DNA of 64,000 nt. Origin: Sphingobacterium yanglingense (lineage in GTDB: Bacteria; Bacteroidota; Bacteroidia; Sphingobacteriales; Sphingobacteriaceae). The stretch's first letter is position 1, and every line of letters begins with the position of its first letter. A model generated the notes under the pieces. It saw only the letters and a list, made by a program, of their open reading frames with translations, did not search any database and was not told the DNA's origin. Positions 25,993-34,264 of this stretch are shown in pieces. The position numbers and the translations under genes were made by a program. The DNA lies in NCBI RefSeq assembly GCF_004363245.1, contig NZ_SNYV01000001.1:1-64000 (forward strand), read 5' to 3'.

Positions 25993-27189
25993 CTATTTCT
26001 CTCCTAATACTTTTGTTACCAATTCAGCAGCTTCTTTCAATAAGATTGCTGAGTAAACTTGTAACCCAGATTCGTCGATCAATTTTTTCGCTTCTGCAGC
26101 ATTTGTACCTTGAAGACGTACGATAATTGGCACTGGAATGTTACCGATTTCGTTGTATGCATCAATTACACCTTGTGCTACGCGATCACAACGTACGATA
26201 CCACCAAAGATATTAATCAAGATAGCTTTTACGTTAGGATCTTTCAAAATGATGTTAAAACCAGCTTTTACTGTTTCTGCATTTGCTGTACCACCTACGT
26301 CCAAGAAGTTTGCAGGCTCACCACCAGCTAACTTAATGATATCCATTGTAGCCATTGCTAGACCAGCACCGTTAACCATACAGCCTACGTTACCATCTAA
26401 TTTAACATAGTTTAAGTTAGATTCTCCAGCTTCAACTTCTGTTGGATCTTCTTCTGTGATATCACGCATTGCAGCGATGTCAGCATGACGGTATAAAGCG
26501 TTTTCATCTAAATTTACTTTAGCATCAACAGCCAATATTTTATCATCAGATGTTTTCAATACAGGGTTGATCTCAAACATAGAAGCATCGATAGAATCGT
26601 AAGCTTTGTATAAAGCAGCAACGAACTTAACCATGTCTTTATGTGCAGCACCTGTCAAACCTAGGTTGAAGGCGATTTTACGCGCTTGGAATCCTTGTAA
26701 GCCAACTTTAGGATCGATTTCTTCTTTGAAGATTAAGTGCGGAGTTTTCTCAGCTACTTCTTCGATATCCATACCACCCTCTGTAGAGTACATGATGATG
26801 TTGCGGCCTGTACCACGGTCTAACAATACAGACATGTAGAACTCTTTGGTTTCGCTATCACCAGGGTAGTAAACGTCCTGTGCAACTAGCACTTTGTTAA
26901 CTTTTTTACCTTCAGGACCAGTCTGCGGAGTAACAAGTTGCATACCGATGATGTCTGTTGCACGTTGCAATACCTCATCATGGTTTTTAGCCAACTTTAC
27001 ACCACCACCTTTACCACGGCCACCTGCATGGATTTGTGCTTTAATCACAACCCAATCCGAGTTGAATTCTTCTTTCATTCTCTTAGCAGCTTCAACTGCT
27101 TGCTCAGGCGTTTCAGCAACGATTCCTTCTTGGACTCTTACACCAAAACTCTTAAGTATTTCTTTTCCTTGATATTCGTGAATGTTCAT
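25993..27189 (-). CDS. sucC: Succinate-CoA ligase (ADP-forming) subunit beta
   Basis: 398 residues, the normal SucC length. The N-terminal ATP-grasp domain starts MNIHEYQGKEILKSFGV and has KAQIHAGGRGKGGGVK; the C-terminal ligase domain carries NIFGGIVRCDRVAQGV. Together with SucD it interconverts succinyl-CoA and succinate with ATP formation in the TCA cycle. SucD is not next to it, so the subunits are encoded apart, as is frequent in this phylum. Codon use is strongly biased toward A/T-ending favoured codons, as expected for a highly expressed gene. Confidence 0.97.
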   Translation of the reverse strand: MNIHEYQGKEILKSFGVRVQEGIVAETPEQAVEAAKRMKEEFNSDWVVIKAQIHAGGRGKGGGVKLAKNHDEVLQRATDIIGMQLVTPQTGPEGKKVNKVLVAQDVYYPGDSETKEFYMSVLLDRGTGRNIIMYSTEGGMDIEEVAEKTPHLIFKEEIDPKVGLQGFQARKIAFNLGLTGAAHKDMVKFVAALYKAYDSIDASMFEINPVLKTSDDKILAVDAKVNLDENALYRHADIAAMRDITEEDPTEVEAGESNLNYVKLDGNVGCMVNGAGLAMATMDIIKLAGGEPANFLDVGGTANAETVKAGFNIILKDPNVKAILINIFGGIVRCDRVAQGVIDAYNEIGNIPVPIIVRLQGTNAAEAKKLIDESGLQVYSAILLKEAAELVTKVLGEK

Positions 27190-27315
27190 TGATAAAAAAA
27201 TTTGACGTAAAAATAGGGTTTTTATTCGGAAGAGGCAAGGCTTTATTTTGAATCCTTAATTAATATGAGATTGATAGGTAACTGTTAGGAGGCCATAGAT
27301 TTTCATTCTTTTTAG

Positions 27316-27323
27316 TAAATTCG
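27316..27323 (+). promoter_or_regulatory. possible -7 element of the lolD-like gene
   Basis: TAAATTCG differs by one base from TAnnTTTG and lies 4 bases before the ATG at 27328, which would give a leaderless transcript. Confidence 0.35.
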
Positions 27324-27327
27324 CCAT

Positions 27328-27984
27328 ATGATTCTTAAAGCGACAGACATTCATAAGTCTTTTGGTTCATTGCCTATCCTCAAAGGTGTTGATATTGAGG
27401 TGCAGCGTGGCGAGATTGTTTCTATTGTCGGTGCCTCAGGTGCTGGTAAGAGTACTTTTTTGCATATCATTGGAACATTGGATAAGGCGGATAAAGGAGA
27501 GCTCTTTATCAATGATACGGCCATACATGCCCTTTCTGCCAACGAGATGAGTGCTTTTAGAAATAAGCACATCGGGTTTGTATTCCAGTTTCATCATCTG
27601 TTGCCGGAATTTACCGCTTTAGAAAATATTTGTATTCCAGCTTTTATTAACGGTACTTCCAAACAAAAGGCCGAAGCAAGAGGGATGGAACTATTAGATA
27701 TCTTGGGGGTTACCGAGCGTGCACATCACAAGCCAGGCCAGTTGTCGGGTGGCGAGCAACAGCGTGTTTCGGTAGCACGGGCATTGATTAACAATCCTTC
27801 TTTGGTGCTAGCAGACGAGCCCTCGGGAAATTTAGACTCTGAGAATGCAGCATCATTACATCAACTATTTTTTAATTTACGGGATTCGATGAATCAAACG
27901 TTTATTATTGTTACACACAACGAAGAGCTGGCAAATATTTCAGACCGGACGATTCACATGCGCGACGGACTTATTTACGGCTAG
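27328..27984 (+). CDS. lolD: LolD-type ABC transporter ATP-binding protein
   Basis: 218 residues. Walker [10 protein letters not shown] (about 35-43), signature [15 protein letters not shown] (about 138-152) and Walker [14 protein letters not shown] are intact. The closest named groups are LolD and FtsE/MacB-type ATPases ([15 protein letters not shown]). LolD drives release of lipoproteins from the inner membrane by LolCE; the permease is not in this window, so the symbol rests on family resemblance. It is the first gene of a probable operon with the next two or three genes (8-base gap to the following one). Confidence 0.85.
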   Translation: MILKATDIHKSFGSLPILKGVDIEVQRGEIVSIVGASGAGKSTFLHIIGTLDKADKGELFINDTAIHALSANEMSAFRNKHIGFVFQFHHLLPEFTALENICIPAFINGTSKQKAEARGMELLDILGVTERAHHKPGQLSGGEQQRVSVARALINNPSLVLADEPSGNLDSENAASLHQLFFNLRDSMNQTFIIVTHNEELANISDRTIHMRDGLIYG

Positions 27985-27992
27985 AAAAATAC

Positions 27993-28463
27993 ATGAAAAA
28001 ACTTTTACTGACTTGTGCCACACGTTCTTTTTCGATGCGTGTAGCGCGACAATTATCCGAAAAATTTGAACTGGTATTGGCTACTTCCGACGAGGTGCCA
28101 GCTCTATTTGGAAATCGATATCATAAAATCCCTAAGGGAGTCAATCCGACTTATGCGCATGAGATGCTAAAGATGGCGTTAGATTTAGAATGTAGCTATA
28201 TTTTACCCCTGGGGCTTGATGAAGTGCAAACGCTGAGTGCTTCGCTTCTCTTGTTTGAAGAGTATGGTATACAAGTGTTATGCCCGTCCATGGCCGAGCT
28301 GCCAGATTTAAACATTTTAGAAAATCCGGGAGCAGAGTTGCCTTTGAGTCTTGTGGTGAATGGTTATGATGTTTTGGGGACAGCGTCAAACGCCGCTGCT
28401 TTCAAAGGTTTAGGGCTAATTTCCGATTCAGGCGATTCATTTATCTTAACTGTTGCCAAATGA
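27993..28463 (+). CDS. Stand-alone pre-ATP-grasp domain protein (function unknown)
   Basis: 156 residues. The fold signals match the N-terminal (pre-ATP-grasp) domain of CarB/PylC-like ATP-grasp ligases: LLLTCATRSFSMRVARQL, then a nucleotide-fold strand with D(E)VPALFGNRYHKIPKG, then CSYILPLGLDEVQTLSAS and GIQVLCPS. In those enzymes an ATP-binding domain follows, but here the protein ends, with only ~45 further residues and no ATP-grasp motifs. It therefore cannot be a ligase alone. Its stop overlaps the start of the next gene (ATGA), implying coupled expression and perhaps a complex with the HAD-like protein. Family assignment is by motif reading only. Confidence 0.6.
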   Translation: MKKLLLTCATRSFSMRVARQLSEKFELVLATSDEVPALFGNRYHKIPKGVNPTYAHEMLKMALDLECSYILPLGLDEVQTLSASLLLFEEYGIQVLCPSMAELPDLNILENPGAELPLSLVVNGYDVLGTASNAAAFKGLGLISDSGDSFILTVAK

Positions 28464-29023
28464 AGTTAGATGAATTGTCGCTAGATAAATCGCTCTATCT
28501 GTTTGAATTGGACGATGTTCTTTTTTCCAAGCGCGAGTATCTGTTGCAGGTATACTATTTGTTTGGCAGCTTTTATGAATTTACAGAAGGTACTGTCAAA
28601 GCCAGTGAGATGGCCGAGTTCATGAAGAAAGTCTATGACCATCATGGTGAGGCTGCGGTTTTCCCGGCTACACAGACTATGTATGGAATAGATAGTAAGT
28701 ACGAAGATAATTTTAATCGATTGATCGCAAATGCGCAGATTCCGCTACGGTTGTTGGTGTTAGAACCCGTTGCCAAACTTTTATTGCGATTGGTGGAAGG
28801 AGAAAAGCAAATAGCAGTACTTACTAAAGGAAATCCTGTCGAACAGCTTAATAAGCTCCGGTTTATAGATTGGGGAGAGGCGGATAAAGTAAAGGAAAGT
28901 TTAAAAGTATATTTTATTGATGAGCTGGAGTTTAAATCTTTCAACCCAATTGATTATATTGCAGAAGAGTACCATTTACCAAAAGATCAGATTTTAATTA
29001 TTAATGAATTAGTCGATAACTAA
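28460..29023 (+). CDS. HAD-like protein lacking the catalytic aspartate
   Basis: 187 residues with the HAD fold pattern. Motif I reads YLFELDDVLF (residues 13-22), so the nucleophilic Asp of the FDxDGTL consensus is Glu16, while the second Asp (Asp18) is kept. Motif II is AVLTKGNP, motif III probably EFKSFNP, and motif IV is ILIINELVDN, without the usual GD pair. Without the nucleophile and motif IV acids it is unlikely to be a normal phosphatase; it may be a binding or regulatory protein. Overlap with the preceding pre-ATP-grasp gene and a 16-base gap to the protease gene place it in the lolD-like operon. Confidence 0.7.
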   Translation: MKLDELSLDKSLYLFELDDVLFSKREYLLQVYYLFGSFYEFTEGTVKASEMAEFMKKVYDHHGEAAVFPATQTMYGIDSKYEDNFNRLIANAQIPLRLLVLEPVAKLLLRLVEGEKQIAVLTKGNPVEQLNKLRFIDWGEADKVKESLKVYFIDELEFKSFNPIDYIAEEYHLPKDQILIINELVDN

Positions 29024-29039
29024 ATAAACTGCTGCCTAT

Positions 29040-30620
29040 ATGAAAAACCTCCTGTCCTATATGGTGCTTCTTGCCGGAATAAGTATAACGTTCGGATGTA
29101 AGAAGAGCGCGCCCAGTATTGAAGAAGATACCCAAATACAGCCGCCTCAAAAAGTAGAAGTCTATAATTCAGATTTGGAGGAAAATGTTATAAAAGATAG
29201 TGTATTTTACTATACTAAGTTGTTCTCGTTGTGGCAGGATTATATGCCACCTAAGGATTTGAAAGACTTGAATAAGCCTGATCTGATTCGGAATAATTAT
29301 ACACAGTATTTCAAACGAGGAGAGCATGTATTGGATTGGATGTTGAGTCTGACTCCTAAAAATGACCAAACGGGACAGCCTATCGACCGCTATAGTTATC
29401 TGGATAGAGAGGGGCTTATCAGTGATGAGGTGCAGGATGCAATTCCGACGAGGTTTGGGATTGAGGTTTTTTATCTGATGACCGAGGAGAGCGATCCGAA
29501 TGCGGATCTGTATATACGGATGGTCGAACGTAATTCGTCTGCTTGGCAGGCTGGGCTTAGAAGGGGAGACCGGATTGTTAGTATTAATAACGATACCAAG
29601 ATTGATTGGGATAGTCAACAGCCAACGGGCTTTCGTACATTAAATACCTATTTGAACGCTGCAAGTTTGCAGGTTGTGATCCAGAAGCCAGAGGGTACAC
29701 TTCTCTCTGTGACTATTACCAATAGTTCATTTGTAAGTAACCCTATTTTGGATGCGCGTATTATTTCTAGTAGTGGAAAGCGGATTGGATACCTTGCTTT
29801 CAATTCTTTCGCAGCGATCGAAAAGCCGGATAATGGAGTATGGGTGAAGACTGCTATGTACTATGTGTTTGAAGAAGTTTTAAAGGGACTTCAAGGTATT
29901 GATGAGATGGTAGTCGATTTACGTTATAATGGAGGTGGTGCAGTTATTACTGCCGAATACCTGGCAGACTGGTTTGTGCCATCAGCGCGGAACCAAGAAC
30001 TGATGTATACTTCTACGATGAATGGCTATTTTCAGCGGGAAGGCTGGACACGTCCCGGAGGCGAATTTGGACCTGTGTATTTTAATAAGAGAGGGAGTAT
30101 AGAATTAAAGCGTATATACTTTTTGGTATCCAAGTCTACAGCTTCGGCCAGTGAACTTTTGATGAATGTGATGAAGCCTCATATGGAGGTGATTATGATC
30201 GGAACGAATGCGGTAGATGCATCGGAAAAGATTGTGAAGGAAAATACCTATGGCAAACCGGTAGGTTTTTGGGAATTGCCTATTGTTAACTATCCGAAAA
30301 ATCCCCACAAGAATGTAAGCCTATACCCAGCATCGTTCAAGACGTATAATAAACTGGGCGAGGGGGATTATTTTAACGGTATGGTGCCTACTACCCATGT
30401 ATGGGAGTACAACGAATTATTCGATTTCGGAGACCCGAGAGAGACGATGTTACGTGCTGCGATAACCCACATGCATAGCGGAAGCTTCGTGATGCCCAGC
30501 ACCCGATCAGGTGGTTTTTTGCGTAAAAATAAAGCGATGGATGAGCGTATTCAGCAACATAGTAATACTCGGGGGCGAATGTTTAAGTTTAACAATGGTA
30601 CTTTGCGGTTAAAAGAATAA
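29040..30620 (+). CDS. S41-family peptidase, lipoprotein
   Basis: 526 residues. A lipoprotein signal peptide ends at about Cys20 (ITFGCKK). A PDZ domain lies near residues 160-230 (AWQAGLRRGDRIVSIN), followed by the S41 (C-terminal-processing protease) domain, with VVDLRYNGGGAV and the active-site region SKSTASASELLMN. These serine/lysine proteases act on periplasmic or envelope proteins. The protein should be anchored to the outer leaflet of the inner membrane or to the outer membrane. The gene follows the HAD-like gene by 16 bases and may be cotranscribed. Confidence 0.9.
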   Translation: MKNLLSYMVLLAGISITFGCKKSAPSIEEDTQIQPPQKVEVYNSDLEENVIKDSVFYYTKLFSLWQDYMPPKDLKDLNKPDLIRNNYTQYFKRGEHVLDWMLSLTPKNDQTGQPIDRYSYLDREGLISDEVQDAIPTRFGIEVFYLMTEESDPNADLYIRMVERNSSAWQAGLRRGDRIVSINNDTKIDWDSQQPTGFRTLNTYLNAASLQVVIQKPEGTLLSVTITNSSFVSNPILDARIISSSGKRIGYLAFNSFAAIEKPDNGVWVKTAMYYVFEEVLKGLQGIDEMVVDLRYNGGGAVITAEYLADWFVPSARNQELMYTSTMNGYFQREGWTRPGGEFGPVYFNKRGSIELKRIYFLVSKSTASASELLMNVMKPHMEVIMIGTNAVDASEKIVKENTYGKPVGFWELPIVNYPKNPHKNVSLYPASFKTYNKLGEGDYFNGMVPTTHVWEYNELFDFGDPRETMLRAAITHMHSGSFVMPSTRSGGFLRKNKAMDERIQQHSNTRGRMFKFNNGTLRLKE

Positions 30621-30631
30621 GCCTATCTTTG
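30602..30631 (+). promoter_or_regulatory. promoter of the LacI-type regulator gene
   Basis: TTTG (30602-30605), 18 bases, then TATCTTTG (30624-30631). The exact -7 match overlaps the end of the S41 gene. A seven-codon ORF (30635-30658, MRRFIKK) lies between this box and the regulator start. Confidence 0.55.
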
Positions 30632-30667
30632 GATATGAGGAGGTTTATTAAAAAATAGAATTGTGTC

Positions 30668-31678
30668 ATGATGAAATCGAACAAACCGACTACTATTAAA
30701 GAAATAGCGAGAAAGTTGAAGATATCGCCATCTACGGTGTCCAGAGCATTGAATGATCATCCCAGTATTGGCTTGGTCACGACTATGCGGGTAAAAAAAA
30801 TGGCCGAAGAGCTAAATTATGAGCCCAATCAGACGGCTATCTTTTTTAAACAACGTAAGACGTTTACAATAGGTGTTATTTTACCCACATTGTCCGAACC
30901 TTTTTTCTCGTCAGCCATCAGTGCTATCGAGGGAATCGCTGAGGATAGAAAATATACTGTGCTATTGGGACAGTCATTAGATGATGCCAAAAGAGAAACT
31001 CAAATTATCACGACCTTCAAGAAACATCGTGTCGACGGTATTTTGATGTCTTTGGGAAAAAATACGACTGATTTGGGTTTTGTCGATATGTTGGCTAGTT
31101 CGCAGATTCCCGTTGTTTTCTTTGACTGTGTTCCCGAATCTAGCGATGTACATCGCGTATACTGTGACCTTGCCTCTGGTATGGAAGAAGCGATTGAAGC
31201 TTTTATCTCTCGTGGCCACAAAAATATTGCATTGATCAATGGTCCGGAGACTTTGTTGGCTGCGGCTGAGCGGACAGCTTCTTTCGAGAAGGCGCTGATC
31301 AAAAATAACTACGAATTTAATGAAAAGTATGTTGTGCATACCGATCTTACGGAAGGAGGGAATCAGGCAGCGATGGAGCAACTGTGTGTGTTGCCGGAGA
31401 GACCTTCTGCCATCGTCTCTTTCAATGATTTCGTGACACTGGATGTCATCAAGTATGCCCGTGGCAAAGGAATCAGTGTGGGACAGGATATGCATTTTAT
31501 TAGCTTTGCTAATTACCCGCTTTGGAAATATATGGAGAACCCGCCTTTGGCGAGCATAGAACAATATCCCGATGAGCAGGGAAGGAAAGCGGCGGAGATA
31601 CTTTTTGAAATTCTCGACAGCAGTGATAAAATAGAACCTCAGGAGGTTGTATTCCCTTCTAAGTTGGTCTTAAAATAA
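30668..31678 (+). CDS. LacI/GalR-family transcriptional regulator
   Basis: 336 residues. The N-terminal helix-turn-helix (TIKEIARKLKISPSTVSRAL, about 8-27) and hinge are followed by a periplasmic-binding-protein-like ligand domain (GVILPTLSEPFFSSAI, ...VDGILMSLGK). Members of this family usually repress sugar-use operons and respond to a sugar or phosphosugar. No carbohydrate operon lies next to it here, so the target is unknown. It has its own promoter and shares a bidirectional terminator with the convergent lpdA gene. Confidence 0.92.
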   Translation: MMKSNKPTTIKEIARKLKISPSTVSRALNDHPSIGLVTTMRVKKMAEELNYEPNQTAIFFKQRKTFTIGVILPTLSEPFFSSAISAIEGIAEDRKYTVLLGQSLDDAKRETQIITTFKKHRVDGILMSLGKNTTDLGFVDMLASSQIPVVFFDCVPESSDVHRVYCDLASGMEEAIEAFISRGHKNIALINGPETLLAAAERTASFEKALIKNNYEFNEKYVVHTDLTEGGNQAAMEQLCVLPERPSAIVSFNDFVTLDVIKYARGKGISVGQDMHFISFANYPLWKYMENPPLASIEQYPDEQGRKAAEILFEILDSSDKIEPQEVVFPSKLVLK

Positions 31679-31711
31679 AAAAAGGCAGATTATTTATAAT
31701 CTGCCTTTTTT
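31679..31711. terminator. bidirectional terminator
   Basis: AAAAAGGCAGATTAT / ATAATCTGCCTTTTT stem with a tiny loop, between the convergent lacI-type and lpdA genes. Confidence 0.85.
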
Positions 31712-31727
31712 ATTTTAAGAATACGTA

Positions 31728-33116
31728 CTACAAGTGGATCACTTCATCGTACGCATCAGCTGCCGCTTCCATAATGGCTTCACTCATTGTAGGGTGCGGG
31801 TGTACTGATTTTATCATTTCATGACCTGTAGTCTCTAACTTACGAGCGACAACAATCTCTGCGATCATTTCAGTAACGTTAGCACCGATCATATGTGCTC
31901 CTAAAAACTCACCATATTTGGCATCAAAGATTAGTTTTACAAAACCGTCTTTGGCACCGGCCGCTGAAGCTTTACCTGAAGCTGAGAAAGGGAATTTACC
32001 GACTTTTACTTCATATCCTGCTTCACGAGCTGCTTTCTCTGTATATCCGACAGATGCGATTTCAGGTGAACAGTATGTACATCCTGGGATGTTATTGTAA
32101 TCGATTGGCTCTACGTGTAGACCTTTGATTTTCTCCACACAGGTTATACCTTCTGCAGAAGCTACGTGTGCTAGAGCTTGTCCTTTTACGATATCACCGA
32201 TCGCATATACACCATCTATATTTGTTTTGTAGTAGTCATCGACCAATACACGGCCTTTGTCGACTTTTACGCCAACTTCTTCTAGACCTAGGTTTTCAAT
32301 GTTAGGTGTGATACCTACTGCCGAAAGCACGACTTCTGCTTCGATTACCTCTGTACCTTTAGCCGTTTTGATACTTACCTTAGAAAGGGCTCCGCTTGTA
32401 TCAACAGACTGTACTTCAGATTTTGTTAATATATCGATTCCTGCTTTCTTCAGTGATTTTTCTAGTTGTTTAGATACTTCTTCGTCTTCAACAGGGACGA
32501 TTCTGTCCATGAATTCTACGATAGTTACTTTAGTACCCATTGCATTATAGAAATAAGCAAACTCAACACCGATAGCTCCAGAACCAACAACTACAAGCGA
32601 TTTAGGTTGTGTCGGTAGGTTCATTGCCTGACGGTATCCAATGATTTTTTTGCCATCTTGCGGTAGGTTTGGCAACTCTCTTGAACGTGCACCTGTCGCT
32701 AGGATCGTGTGTTTTGCAGTGTATTCTTTGGTACTTCCATCTGCTGCTTTTACATCGATTTTACCACCTTTTTTGATTTTGGCAGTACCCAATATAACAT
32801 CAATCTTGTTTTTTTTCATCAAGAATTGTATACCCTTGCTCATACCGTCAGCAACACCGCGACTTCTTTTTACAACTGCACCAAAGTCCGCTTCTCCACC
32901 TTGTACTTTAATACCATACTCTTCAGCATGGTTTAGGTATTCGAAAACTTGTGCACTTTTCAATAAAGCTTTGGTCGGTATACATCCCCAGTTTAAGCAG
33001 ATGCCACCCAAAGCTTCACGCTCTACAACGGCAGTCTTAAAGCCTAGCTGAGCTGCACGTATGGCTGCAACGTAACCACCTGGGCCACTTCCAATCACGA
33101 TGATGTCGTAGTTCAT
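31728..33116 (-). CDS. lpdA: Dihydrolipoyl dehydrogenase (copy 1)
   Basis: 462 residues. The FAD-binding GSGPGGYVAAIRAAQLG, the redox disulfide in GGICLNWGCIPTKALL, the NAD-binding VVGSGAIGVEFAYFY and the C-terminal HPHPTMSEAIMEA with the active-site His are all present. It is the E3 component that reoxidises lipoamide in the 2-oxo acid dehydrogenase complexes or the glycine cleavage system. No E1 or E2 genes adjoin. A second, diverged E3 is encoded at 34265-35671; the CLNWGCIPTK form is the one often associated with pyruvate dehydrogenase, but that division is inference. Confidence 0.95.
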   Translation of the reverse strand: MNYDIIVIGSGPGGYVAAIRAAQLGFKTAVVEREALGGICLNWGCIPTKALLKSAQVFEYLNHAEEYGIKVQGGEADFGAVVKRSRGVADGMSKGIQFLMKKNKIDVILGTAKIKKGGKIDVKAADGSTKEYTAKHTILATGARSRELPNLPQDGKKIIGYRQAMNLPTQPKSLVVVGSGAIGVEFAYFYNAMGTKVTIVEFMDRIVPVEDEEVSKQLEKSLKKAGIDILTKSEVQSVDTSGALSKVSIKTAKGTEVIEAEVVLSAVGITPNIENLGLEEVGVKVDKGRVLVDDYYKTNIDGVYAIGDIVKGQALAHVASAEGITCVEKIKGLHVEPIDYNNIPGCTYCSPEIASVGYTEKAAREAGYEVKVGKFPFSASGKASAAGAKDGFVKLIFDAKYGEFLGAHMIGANVTEMIAEIVVARKLETTGHEMIKSVHPHPTMSEAIMEAAADAYDEVIHL

Positions 33117-33150
33117 ATATTTTCTGTATTTATATTAAACAATTTGCTAT

Positions 33151-33158
33151 CAAAAATA
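33151..33158 (-). promoter_or_regulatory. -7 promoter element of lpdA copy 1
   Basis: TATTTTTG on the minus strand fits TAnnTTTG; it lies 34 bases before the ATG at 33116. Confidence 0.45.
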
Positions 33159-33379
33159 CATTTTTTTATTGAAAGTATCGGTATTATTGGTCGCTGTTTC
33201 AGTTCTTTTGGCCTCTAAAGAACGTATTTGAAGATTCCTTATACTTTATGTGACAATTAGATGGTAATGAATAAAAACATGAGGTCCAGTAGGATAGATT
33301 GTCAAACGCTAGTCAATTCTATCAAATGATGCCCGAGAGGTCAAAGATTGGTTTATTTTTGCTGAAAATAATTTATACC

Positions 33380-33715
33380 ATGATACGTATTTTTCAGCAA
33401 GTTGCTCTTTGGGAAGCCATTTCCACGATTATTCTATTCTTTATTGCTATGCCTATTAAGTATGTTTTACATCACTTTATGGAAGTTCCTGATGATGTTA
33501 GAAACGGTGCAGTCCGTATTGCTGGATCTATTCACGGTTTCTTGGTCGTACTGTTTGTGATACTTTTGCTCGCTTGTTGGCAGACTTACAGTTGGAAGTT
33601 TTCGAGAGTGGTCAAGTATTTCGTCGTATCGTTGATTCCCATCGTTTCTTTTTGGGTCGAGCGCGATGTTAAGAAGGAGATAGCAGCTCCTAAAAAAGCG
33701 GTGAATACCTTATAA
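33380..33715 (+). CDS. DUF3817 small membrane protein
   Basis: About 111 residues from the ATG at 33380 (MIRIFQQVALWEA). Family similarity begins there: FRxVAxxEGxS-like start, three membrane helices, and SIHGFLVVLFVILLL. This is the DUF3817 pattern of small integral membrane proteins, whose function is unknown. The open frame runs further upstream; ATGs at 33326 and 33329 or a TTG at 33299 would add 17 to 27 residues, so the start is uncertain. It is a single gene between two dehydrogenase regions. Confidence 0.75.
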   Translation: MIRIFQQVALWEAISTIILFFIAMPIKYVLHHFMEVPDDVRNGAVRIAGSIHGFLVVLFVILLLACWQTYSWKFSRVVKYFVVSLIPIVSFWVERDVKKEIAAPKKAVNTL

Positions 33716-33740
33716 GATATAGCTGTTTTTACAAAGGACG

Positions 33741-34151
33741 TTACGGTGTTTCGTCCTTTGTAAATTTGTCTACACTCATATAAGCATAAGTAATTTCTGT
33801 TTTGCCATGAGGCGTAGGTGTGCCTTCAGCATCGAGGTTGACAAAAACCAGTTTGTCAATAGATAGTATCGTTTTTCGGGTTATTTTATTCCTTACTTCA
33901 CATCGCATAGTAATGGAAGTCCTGCCAAATTCTGTCGCAGTGATTCCTAGTTCGATGATGTCCCCCTGTTTTGCGGAACTGACAAAATTGATTTCTGAAA
34001 TAAACTTCGTGACCACATGTGGATTTCCTAGCTGCACAATAGCATAGATTACCGCTTCTTCATCGATCCATCTTAAGAGTGTACCTCCAAACAAAGATCC
34101 GTTAGGGTTTAAATCCTCAGGTTTTACCCATTTTCGTGTATGAAAGTTCAT
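33741..34151 (-). CDS. Acyl-CoA thioesterase, hotdog fold (YciA-like)
   Basis: 136 residues of the acyl-CoA hydrolase hotdog family: NPNGSLFGGTLLRWIDEEAV holds the conserved N-G-x(2)-GG-x(3)-W-ID-E/D segment with the catalytic acid, and KFISEINFVSSAKQGDIIEL follows. It would hydrolyse acyl-CoA thioesters to free acid and CoA in the cytoplasm; chain-length preference is not visible. It is monocistronic, convergent with the DUF3817 gene. Confidence 0.88.
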   Translation of the reverse strand: MNFHTRKWVKPEDLNPNGSLFGGTLLRWIDEEAVIYAIVQLGNPHVVTKFISEINFVSSAKQGDIIELGITATEFGRTSITMRCEVRNKITRKTILSIDKLVFVNLDAEGTPTPHGKTEITYAYMSVDKFTKDETP

Positions 34152-34184
34152 AGGCGTAAAAATTAAAACAAGTTTTTAAAGGAA

Positions 34185-34237
34185 AAATGCCTTTCGCCTA
34201 TACCCGTCCTATTGGATGGTTTTAGCAAAAGGCATTT
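34185..34237 (-). terminator. possible terminator of lpdA copy 2
   Basis: Ten-base inverted arms (34185-34194, 34228-34237; AAATGCCTTT / AAAGGCATTT) enclose a 33-base loop, followed on the minus strand by TT. The stem is good, but the loop is long for a terminator. Confidence 0.5.
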
Positions 34238-34264
34238 CTATTGTTTTTCTAAGTTTTTCTAGAA

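Noticed and set aside
28642..28944. 100-residue minus-strand ORF inside the HAD-like gene
   Set aside because: Antisense shadow fully within a well-supported coding gene.
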